Positions 33,660 through 40,445 of a DNA stretch of 64,000 bases are shown here, piece after piece; positions within the stretch are counted from its first letter, which is position 1, and every line of letters starts with the position of its first letter. Location of the stretch: positions 1 through 64,000 of the forward strand of contig NZ_JAVFVT010000025.1 of the NCBI RefSeq assembly GCF_030929555.1, written 5' to 3'. This stretch comes from Paenibacillus sp. LHD-117 (GTDB lineage Bacteria > Bacillota > Bacilli > Paenibacillales > Paenibacillaceae). The position numbers and the translations under genes were made by a program. The notes under the pieces were generated by a model. The model was not told the origin of the DNA, made no database searches, and was given only the letters and a program-made list of their open reading frames with translations.

Positions 33660-34417
33660 ATCGTCATCGCTCCGAATCCGCCGTCCACCCGAAGGAACGA
33701 CCCCGTAACGAACGAGGAAGCCTTGGACGAAGCCAAATATACGACCGCTCCCTTAAGCTCCTCCGGCGTGCCGAATCGATCCATCGGCGTATGGCGCATG
33801 ATGGATTCTACGCGTTCCGGCGACAGGATTTTGCGGTTCTGCTCCGCCGGGAAAAAGCCCGGAATGATCGCATTCACCCGTACGCCGTCCTTCGCGAACT
33901 CGCGTGCTAGGAACTGGGTAACGGCGTTGACGCCCGTCTTCGAAACGGAATACGTGAACACCCTGGACAGCGGCGGGCCCGAGGAAACCGACGATATATT
34001 GATGATGGAGCCGCCTCTGCCCTGCTCGATCATCCGTTTGCCGAATACTTGGCACGCAAGCACGACGCTCTTCAGATTCACGTCCATGATGCGGTCCCAC
34101 TCGTCCATCTCCAGCTCGAAGAACGGCGTCGCGCTGTTCGTGCCCGACGCGTTGATGAGCGTATCGACGCCGCCTCCCCACTCGACGACGCGCGCAAGCA
34201 CGTCCTCCAGCTCTTCCTTGCGGGATGCATCCGCTTTCAGCGCGATCGCTTCTCCCCCGTTCGAACGGATGCTCTCGCATACCCGTTCCGCCTTCTCCAT
34301 ATCCCGACCGACGATTGCCACTTTGGAGCCTGCCTCCGTAAGCGCCTCCGACATCGCGCTTCCCAGTACGCCGTTGCCGCCGATGACGACGGACACGGTA
34401 CTATTTAAGTTAAACAT
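33656..34417 (-). CDS. SDR oxidoreductase, probable D-fructuronate reductase (D-mannonate oxidoreductase, UxuB-like SDR)
   Basis: A 253-residue SDR. It has the cofactor motif VIGGNGVLGSAM (variant of TGxxxGxG), the motif NASG, catalytic Ser in INISSVSS and the YSVSK Tyr-Lys pair. The closing part RVNAIIPGFFPAEQNR ... HTPMDRFGTPEEL ... SFVTGSFLRVDGGF follows the pattern I associate with the SDR-type UxuB of B. subtilis. ATG 34417 is preferred, with GGAGG about 12 nt upstream. It is the first gene of the operon and its stop overlaps larA (ATGA). Gluconate 5-dehydrogenase is the main alternative. Confidence 0.8.
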   Translation of the reverse strand: MFNLNSTVSVVIGGNGVLGSAMSEALTEAGSKVAIVGRDMEKAERVCESIRSNGGEAIALKADASRKEELEDVLARVVEWGGGVDTLINASGTNSATPFFELEMDEWDRIMDVNLKSVVLACQVFGKRMIEQGRGGSIINISSVSSGPPLSRVFTYSVSKTGVNAVTQFLAREFAKDGVRVNAIIPGFFPAEQNRKILSPERVESIMRHTPMDRFGTPEELKGAVVYLASSKASSFVTGSFLRVDGGFGAMTI

Positions 34418-34440
34418 GCGAGCAACCACCCTCCGCGTTT

Positions 34441-34491
34441 AATTTACAACGTTGTAATTTTAATCATAATAGATTAAGCTAATACTGTCTA
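34441..34491 (-). promoter_or_regulatory. Promoter and LacI-type operator of the glucuronate/larA operon
   Basis: On the minus strand, -35 TAGACA (34486-34491) and -10 TATGAT (34463-34468) are 17 bp apart. The perfect palindrome TTACAACGTTGTAA (34444-34457), with the central CG typical of LacI-family operators, sits over the expected start site. It is the natural target of the divergent LacI regulator. Confidence 0.75.
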
Positions 34492-34529
34492 CCTCAAAAA
34501 AATCTTGTACAATGACCCATACAGTACGT

Positions 34530-34692
34530 GTTCAAAAAGTCCGGTTTTCAGCACCGAGAAAGTTGAAAGAAGCTAGGAAATGAGGAGCGGAGCTGGAGGC
34601 TACGTGAGCACCGGAAGTTCCGGCAGAATTCAAGATTCGATGTCGAGTAGGCTTCATGAGATACTTCGTGATCAAAATTGGACTTTTTGAAC
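34530..34692. mobile_element. MITE-like 163-bp palindromic-ended element
   Basis: Perfect 13-bp terminal inverted repeats GTTCAAAAAGTCC (34530-34542) and GGACTTTTTGAAC (34680-34692) extend to 19 bp with two mismatches. The 130-bp interior is non-coding. It looks like the short dispersed repeats known from Paenibacillus-type genomes. No convincing target duplication is seen. It lies between the operon promoter and lacI; its right end (TTGGAC, 34678-34683) could serve as a -35 for lacI, with TACATT 16 bp on. Confidence 0.7.
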
Positions 34693-34726
34693 AACCTCAT
34701 ACATTATTCCCGTTAGGAGCAAAAAT

Positions 34727-35719
34727 ATGGTAACGATCAAGGACATTGCCAAACGCGCGGGAGTCAGCTTCTCGACGGTCTCCAAGGCGCTGCTCGACAA
34801 CCCGAGCATCAAAGCGGCGACAAAGGAGAGAGTCTGGGGAATCGCGAGAGAGATGGGATACCAGCCGAATATCGCGGCCCGCAGCCTGGTTTCGAAGAGG
34901 TCCGGAGCCGTCGGCATGATCTGGCCTACGGTCGAGCGAGGCGCCTTGTCCTCCCTGATTACGAAGCTGAACGAGGAGCTCGAGCGCAGAGGCTACACGA
35001 CGCTCCTCTCCGTCAGCCGGACGGAAGCGGCCATCGAGTCGTTCAACCGGTTCCGGATGGATGCCGTCCTGCTGTTCGGCGACCAAAGCGGAAGCCGGGC
35101 GGAGCTTAGCGAGATCGGCCGCATGAAGACGCCGATGCTCGTATACGGCCCCGCCGGGTATCATCCGTTCTCCACCGTCGACGTGAACAGGGGCCATGCC
35201 ATCCGGCTTGCCGTTCGCCATCTGGCGGAGCTTGGCCACAAGCTGATCGCCTATGTCGGGGAGCCAAACGGCGGCGATCTCATGCAAACGGTCAAGATCG
35301 AAGCTTTTTTGAATGAGGCGAGGGAGCTCGGTTTGGACGTCTCGGACGACTCCATTCTCCGGATGGAAGGGCTCGAAACCCACGATGGTTACATCGCGGC
35401 GCAAAAGATGTTCGCCTGGGCATCTCCGCCCACGGCGGTCATCAGCGGGGGCATCGACTTGACCCGCGGCATTTACAGAGCCGCGCACGAGCGGGGGCTC
35501 CGCGTGCCGGAGGACTTGTCCGTCGTCAGCTACGACAACCTGCCGCAGATGGAAGATCTTAACGTGCCGACGACGGCCGTCGGCGTCTCCGTCTCGTCGA
35601 TCGCCGTCGTCATCGCCGAAGCGCTTCACAAGCTGATCGGCGAGCCGGATGAGCTCCAGACGATCTATCTCGAGCCTGAGCTGGTCGCGAGACGGTCTAC
35701 AGCCGCTCGTAACGGGTAG
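34727..35719 (+). CDS. LacI family transcriptional regulator
   Basis: A 330-residue repressor. The N-terminal HTH and hinge are clear: VTIKDIAKRAGVSFSTVSKALLDNPSIKAATKERVWGIAREMGYQPNIAARSLVSKRS. A periplasmic-binding-protein-like effector domain follows (VGMIWPTVERGALSSLITKLNEEL, TPMLVYGP, AVISGGIDLTRGIYRAAHERGLRVPEDLSVVSYDN). The start follows TAGGAG at 7 nt. It is divergent from the SDR-larA-gntK-larEBC-uxaC operon, whose promoter carries a LacI-type palindrome. The effector is likely a uronate or aldonate of that pathway. Confidence 0.93.
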   Translation: MVTIKDIAKRAGVSFSTVSKALLDNPSIKAATKERVWGIAREMGYQPNIAARSLVSKRSGAVGMIWPTVERGALSSLITKLNEELERRGYTTLLSVSRTEAAIESFNRFRMDAVLLFGDQSGSRAELSEIGRMKTPMLVYGPAGYHPFSTVDVNRGHAIRLAVRHLAELGHKLIAYVGEPNGGDLMQTVKIEAFLNEARELGLDVSDDSILRMEGLETHDGYIAAQKMFAWASPPTAVISGGIDLTRGIYRAAHERGLRVPEDLSVVSYDNLPQMEDLNVPTTAVGVSVSSIAVVIAEALHKLIGEPDELQTIYLEPELVARRSTAARNG

Positions 35720-35860
35720 CAGTGGAACATCACTTGAATTTCTCGCTAGGCAGGGCGATATTAGGACGAAACTGAAAAACGTCACCATTACGGTTGTACT
35801 TGAAAGCTAACGGAAGCAACTGACTCTATTCGGCCTAATTTGTTCGACTTTGACTGGTAG

Positions 35861-36190
35861 CGTCTTAGCTCGTGCTAAACGCACTTTTAACACTTCTAAG
35901 TCGTTCTCAGCGTCTTAGCTCACGCTTGCGGTACTTTAGGCACTTCTAAGACGTTCTCAGCGTCTTAGCTCGCGCTTATCGTACTTTAGGCGCTTCTAAG
36001 ACGTTCTCAGCGTCTTAGCTCGCGCTTATCGTACTTTAGGCGCTTCTAAGACGTTCTCAGCGTCTTAGCTCGCGCTTATCGTACTTTGGGCGCTTCTAAG
36101 ACGTTCTCAGCGTCTCAGTTCGCGCTTATCGTACTTTGGGCGCTTCTAAGTCGTTTACAGTGTCTTAGCTCACGCTTGCGGTCCTTAGTC
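35861..36190. repeat. 50-bp tandem repeat array, about 6.5 copies
   Basis: Units start at 35861, 35911, 35961, 36011, 36061, 36111 and (partial) 36161, a period of exactly 50 bp. Central copies are nearly identical and outer copies degenerate. Each unit begins CGTCTTAG and carries the inverted copy CTAAGACG (or near) some 27 bp later, so each can form a hairpin. There is no open frame of coding character. The remaining stretch 35720-35860 and 36191-36380 shows no gene. Confidence 0.9.
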
Positions 36191-36387
36191 GCGAATCCGG
36201 GCATGTCCTCGTTCCAAGCCGCTAAATTGCTCGGTGCCGGGCTGCTACCGCTCCCCGCGCAGCCCCGCGAACGCCAGCAGAACAGCGCCGTTACATTTTC
36301 ATAAGGGCTCATTCATCCAGAATAAGAGCGATGATTTCCGTAAGATCGTCGGAGTATATTCAGGATCGATCTACTAGTTCGAAATGC

Positions 36388-36427
36388 AAAAAAGGACCCG
36401 GTGCGCTCCATGCGCCCCGGGTCCTTC
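36388..36427 (-). terminator. Terminator of the monosaccharide ABC transporter operon
   Basis: On the minus strand AAGGACCCGG pairs with CCGGGTCCTT across a 15-nt loop region, followed by TTTTTTG. Confidence 0.85.
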
Positions 36428-36438
36428 GTGTAAAAGGT

Positions 36439-37614
36439 TTATCCTCTTTTCTTGCGGGTCATCACGTCGAAGATAACGGCCGCGGCGAGTACGCCGCCAC
36501 GGATCATGTACTGATACGAGACGCCTACGCCTAGCAAGTTCATGCCGCTGGACAACGACGCCATCACGATCGCGCCGATGATGGCGCCCGTTACTTTGCC
36601 CACGCCGCCGGCGGACGATACGCCGCCGACATAAGCCGCCGCGATCGCGTCAAGCTCGAACAGCGTGCCCGCCGTCGTCGTGGCGGATTGCAGACGCGCA
36701 GTATACAGAATGCCGGACAGCGCCGACAGCATGCCCATGGAACCGAACACGATATACGTGATCTTCTTGACGTTAATGCCCGTCAAATGTGCCGCTTCGG
36801 GGTTACTGCCCACGGCGTAGATATGTCTGCCGAGCACCGTCTTTGTCGTCAGGAAGTGATAGATGGCCACGACGGCCAGCATAATGATAACCGTCCACGA
36901 GAAGCCCTTGTAGCCAGCCAAAATCCACGTAATATAAGCGATGATGGCCGAGATGAACACCAGCTTGATCGTAAACATGCCCTTGGACATTACTTCGAAT
37001 TGATACTTGATCTTGTTGCGGCGCTGCGCGATTTCGCTGTAAATATAGAACACGATGCAGAGCAGACCCAGGATCAGGGACAGCACATGCAGGCCGCCTA
37101 CTTCGACAAACGAAGGAATGAAGCCATTGCCGAGCGCATTAAACGCATCGTCATCGATGTTGATCGTGCCCGTTTTTTCGGTTACCTGTAGCAGCGCGCC
37201 CCGGAAAATGAGCATGCCCGCCAAGGAGGCGACAAACGACGGAATGCCGATCTTCGCGACGAGAACGCCGTTGAACAACCCCGCGACTACGCCCAGCACC
37301 AAAATGATCGGAATCGTCAGATAGACGGGAACGCCCATTTGCGTCAGAAGAATCGCGGCAATCGCGCCCAGGAAGCCGGCCGCGAAACCGACGGACAAGT
37401 CGATCTGGCGAATGACGATGACCAGCGTCATGCCGACGGCGAGCACGGCAATGTATCCCGTTTGGTCAAGCAGGTTGCTGATATTGCGGGAGGACATGAA
37501 TAATCCGTCCGTCATGATGGTAAACGTAAGCATAATAACGAATAAGGCAATATACATGCCGTAATCGCGAATATTGACTTTGACTAGCGACTTCGCTTCT
37601 TGAAAAAGGTTCAT
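36439..37614 (-). CDS. mmsB: Multiple monosaccharide ABC transporter permease (MmsB/GguB type)
   Basis: A 391-residue polytopic permease of the ribose/xylose (CUT2) class. It has about ten to eleven hydrophobic segments, and the family blocks VGMTLVIVIRQIDLSVGFAAGFLGAIAAI, LFNGVLVAKIGIPSFVASLAGMLIFRGALL, GSNPEAAHLTGINVKKI, and AIAAAYVGGVSSAGGVGKVTGAIIGAIVMASLSSGMNLLG. The length fits the MmsB/XylH subgroup rather than RbsC (about 320). It forms the channel for the ATPase encoded 11 bp upstream. Substrates are probably xylose, arabinose, glucose or galactose. Confidence 0.93.
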   Translation of the reverse strand: MNLFQEAKSLVKVNIRDYGMYIALFVIMLTFTIMTDGLFMSSRNISNLLDQTGYIAVLAVGMTLVIVIRQIDLSVGFAAGFLGAIAAILLTQMGVPVYLTIPIILVLGVVAGLFNGVLVAKIGIPSFVASLAGMLIFRGALLQVTEKTGTINIDDDAFNALGNGFIPSFVEVGGLHVLSLILGLLCIVFYIYSEIAQRRNKIKYQFEVMSKGMFTIKLVFISAIIAYITWILAGYKGFSWTVIIMLAVVAIYHFLTTKTVLGRHIYAVGSNPEAAHLTGINVKKITYIVFGSMGMLSALSGILYTARLQSATTTAGTLFELDAIAAAYVGGVSSAGGVGKVTGAIIGAIVMASLSSGMNLLGVGVSYQYMIRGGVLAAAVIFDVMTRKKRG

Positions 37615-37625
37615 CGGAGTTCCTC

Positions 37626-39146
37626 CTATTGCGTAGCAAGCTGCATAATTTTTTCTTGGGTCGCTTCTTCGATCCGCAGCTCGCCCTTGATTGCGCCTTC
37701 CGCCATGACGTAGACGCGGTCGCTCATGCCAAGCACTTCGGGAAGCTCGGAAGAGATCATGATAATACTCATCCCTTCGCTGATCAGCTTGTTCATAATC
37801 GTATAAATTTCGAACTTGGCGCCCACGTCGATGCCGCGAGTCGGCTCATCCAGGATAAGCAGCTTCGGTCCGACGAACAGCCACTTGCCGAGCGATACCT
37901 TCTGCTGGTTGCCGCCGCTCAGGTTGCCTACAGTCTGCTCGACGGACGGCGCTTTGACGTACAGCGAGCTCTTGTATTCGTTCGCGACCTTTACTTCTTC
38001 GTTGTCGTTAATGATGCCGCCCGTTGCGATACCCCGCAGGTTCGCCGCGGTGACGTTGCTCTTGATGTCCTGGGACAGGAACAGGCCGTCGCCTTTCCGG
38101 TCTTCGGTTACGTAGGCGATGCCCGCCTTGATCGCGTCGCTGGTATGCGCGAACGAGACGGGCATGCCGTCCACGAATAAGTCGCCCTTCAGTTTATAGG
38201 ACTTGGGATTGCCGAAGATGCTTTGCGCGAGCTCCGTGCGCCCCGAACCCATTAAGCCGGCTATGCCGACGATTTCGCCTTTTCTCACGTGAAAATCCAC
38301 GTCTTTGATCACATGCCGGCCTAATTCGTAGTCGTAAGCCGTCCAGCGGCTAAGCTCCAACAGTTTATCGCCGAACGATTGATTCGTTCTCTTTGGATAG
38401 ATGTCTTCGATTTCGCGGCCTACCATGTTGCGGATAATGACGTTTTCGGAAATTTCGCCTTTGGAGGCGTCGAGCGTGCAGATGGCACGGCCGTCGCGGA
38501 GCACCGTCGCTTTGTCTGCAATGGAAATGACTTCCTTAAGCTTGTGGGAAATCATGATGCAGGTAATGCCTTGTTTCTTTAACTCGCGAAGAAGTTCCAG
38601 CAGGTTCTCGCTATCGTCTTCGTTGAGCGCCGCCGTTGGCTCGTCAAGGATAAGCAGCTTGACGTGCTTGCTTAGCGCTTTGGCGATTTCGACCAGTTGC
38701 TGCTTGCCTACTCCGAGATCCTTGATCAGCGTCTCCGGATTTACGTTCAGCTTGACCTTCTGCAGCATTTGTTTGGCCTGCACGATCGTCTGATTCCAAT
38801 CGATCAAGCCGCCGCGCTTTACTTCGTTGCCCGCGAAGATGTTCTCGTACACCGTCAGGTCGGGAAACAAAGCAAGCTCCTGATAAATAATGGCGATGCC
38901 AGCAGCTACGCTATCGCTAATCTTGCCGAATTGCTGAACGTTTCCTTCGTATACGATATCACCCGAATACGTACCGTGCGGGTACACGCCGCTCAGCACC
39001 TTCATCAACGTGGATTTGCCGGCTCCGTTCTCGCCGATCAGGCAGTGAATCTCGCCTTTTCCCACCTTGAAGCTGACATCGGTGAGCGCTTTGACTCCCG
39101 TAAATTCCTTGGAAATGTGGTTCATCTCCAAAATATATTCGCTCAT
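37626..39146 (-). CDS. mmsA: Multiple monosaccharide ABC transporter ATPase (MmsA/GguA type)
   Basis: A 506-residue tandem ATPase with two ABC modules, as in CUT2 transporters. Module 1 has Walker A GENGAGKSTL, signature LGVGKQQLVEIAKAL and Walker B LLILDEPTAAL. Module 2 has a degenerate Walker A region (GLMGSGRTEL), signature NLSGGNQQKVSLGKWL and Walker B LLILDEPTRGID. It energises sugar import with the permease encoded next. An 87-bp gap with a stable hairpin separates it from the binding-protein gene. The start has a clear SD (AAGGAGG). Confidence 0.95.
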   Translation of the reverse strand: MSEYILEMNHISKEFTGVKALTDVSFKVGKGEIHCLIGENGAGKSTLMKVLSGVYPHGTYSGDIVYEGNVQQFGKISDSVAAGIAIIYQELALFPDLTVYENIFAGNEVKRGGLIDWNQTIVQAKQMLQKVKLNVNPETLIKDLGVGKQQLVEIAKALSKHVKLLILDEPTAALNEDDSENLLELLRELKKQGITCIMISHKLKEVISIADKATVLRDGRAICTLDASKGEISENVIIRNMVGREIEDIYPKRTNQSFGDKLLELSRWTAYDYELGRHVIKDVDFHVRKGEIVGIAGLMGSGRTELAQSIFGNPKSYKLKGDLFVDGMPVSFAHTSDAIKAGIAYVTEDRKGDGLFLSQDIKSNVTAANLRGIATGGIINDNEEVKVANEYKSSLYVKAPSVEQTVGNLSGGNQQKVSLGKWLFVGPKLLILDEPTRGIDVGAKFEIYTIMNKLISEGMSIIMISSELPEVLGMSDRVYVMAEGAIKGELRIEEATQEKIMQLATQ

Positions 39147-39183
39147 CGTTATGCCTCCTTAACCAAGCAACAGATACAATGGC

Positions 39184-39213
39184 AGGATAGTAACAGAACG
39201 CTGTCACTATCCC
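39184..39213 (-). promoter_or_regulatory. Intercistronic stem-loop between the binding-protein and ATPase genes
   Basis: On the minus strand GGGATAGTGACAG pairs fully (two G-T pairs) with CTGTTACTATCCT around a CGTT loop, with no T-run after it. Such hairpins commonly protect an upstream binding-protein message and lower distal expression. Confidence 0.65.
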
Positions 39214-39233
39214 GCGCATGTTTTGTTTTTGTC

Positions 39234-40343
39234 TTACTTCAGATTCTGGAAGTCTTCCGCTTTGTAGTAAGCCGAATCGACAAGCTCTTTCTTCACGTTG
39301 GCTTGGTCAACGACGATAACGTTGGTTTGTTTCGCAGGCACGTCGATCGTGCCGTTGTTGTACGAACCCGTTGTTTCAGGCGATTTGCCGTCCAGGATCG
39401 ATACCGCCATGCCCATGGCGTCCGTAACCAGCGTGCGAACGTCTTTGAATACCGTCATGGATTGTTTGCTGTCGATGATATATTGAATGGATGCTTTCTC
39501 CGCGTCCTGACCTGTTACCGCGAAGCTCGAAACGGCGCTGTCGGAAGCGAATACGTCCGCGATCGAACGAGCCGTGCCGTCATTCGGCGCGAGAATCGCC
39601 ACATCACCTTTCAAGTCGGCGGAAGCTGCCGTCAGATGCGTTTGAGCTTTGTTTTTCGCTTCGTTGGCATCCCAGTTCGTCGTGACTTGGCCGATGATTT
39701 TGCCCAGCTCATCGCGGGACAGTTCAGCTTTGTCCTTCAAAGCTTCCGCTTCGCTGGAGTTCGCGATCACGAAAGTGCCGTCGGCGATTTTTGGCTGAAG
39801 CACTTTCCAAGCGCCTTCGAAGAACAGGAACGCGTTGTTGTCGGAAGCCGCGCCGGCATACAGGTACAGCGGCTCGCCCGCGCCTTTCGCGTTGTCGACG
39901 AGGTATTGCGCTTGTGCCGCGCCTACCGCAAGGCTGTCGAATGTAACGTAGTAGTCAACCGCTTCGGTGTTCGTAATCAAACGGTCGTAAGAAATAACTT
40001 TGATGCCTTCTTCTTTGGCTGCTTCCACGGCGGCTGCCGCAGCGGCGCCGTCTTGAGGACAGATGATCAGAACGTCGATGCCTTTGTTGATCAGCGTTTC
40101 CACGTTTTCTTTTTCCTTAGCAGAGGATCCTTGGCTGAACAAAATTTCCGTCGTATATTTGGTGCCGGATAGCGCATCCTTAAACCGTTGCTCGTCCTGT
40201 ACCCATCTTGGCTCATCTTTGGTCGGCAATACGATGCCGACGCTTACTTCGCCGCCGCTTCCGTTTTTGCCGCATGCCGCCAAAATCGTCGCGAACACCA
40301 TGACGACAAGCAGAAGAGAAATCGATTTGAATCCTTTTTTCAT
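39234..40343 (-). CDS. Sugar-binding lipoprotein of the monosaccharide ABC transporter (ChvE-like)
   Basis: A 369-residue lipoprotein. ATG 40343 follows GAGAGGGG, and the signal LLLVVMVFATILAACGK ends in a lipobox with Cys. The type-I periplasmic-binding fold is evident: VSVGIVLPTKDEPRWVQDEQRF, GIDVLIICPQDGAAAAAAVEAAKEEGIKVISYDRLI, and VAILAPNDGTARSIADVF. It is the ChvE/multiple-monosaccharide type and binds sugar outside the membrane for MmsAB. It is the first gene of the transporter operon, behind a promoter overlapped by a cre site. Confidence 0.93.
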   Translation of the reverse strand: MKKGFKSISLLLVVMVFATILAACGKNGSGGEVSVGIVLPTKDEPRWVQDEQRFKDALSGTKYTTEILFSQGSSAKEKENVETLINKGIDVLIICPQDGAAAAAAVEAAKEEGIKVISYDRLITNTEAVDYYVTFDSLAVGAAQAQYLVDNAKGAGEPLYLYAGAASDNNAFLFFEGAWKVLQPKIADGTFVIANSSEAEALKDKAELSRDELGKIIGQVTTNWDANEAKNKAQTHLTAASADLKGDVAILAPNDGTARSIADVFASDSAVSSFAVTGQDAEKASIQYIIDSKQSMTVFKDVRTLVTDAMGMAVSILDGKSPETTGSYNNGTIDVPAKQTNVIVVDQANVKKELVDSAYYKAEDFQNLK

Positions 40344-40386
40344 TTTGTTTACCCCTCTCAATGTGTACTCTCTTGCTTACAAATCA

Positions 40387-40423
40387 ACTATATCACCGCT
40401 TATACGGTGTGAAAGCGCTAACC
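40387..40423 (-). promoter_or_regulatory. Transporter promoter overlapped by a cre (CcpA) site
   Basis: On the minus strand, -35 TTTCAC (40409-40414) and -10 TATAGT (40387-40392) are 16 bp apart. On the plus strand TGAAAGCGCTAACC (40410-40423) fits the cre core TGnAAnCGnWnnC completely, missing only the two outermost W positions. The cre covers the -35, a position expected to give catabolite repression. Confidence 0.65.
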
Positions 40424-40445
40424 ACTAGCACTCTTTTATAACCGT

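Noticed and set aside
35861..36190. CRISPR array
   Set aside because: The repeats are contiguous 50-bp units with no unique spacers, and no cas genes are nearby.
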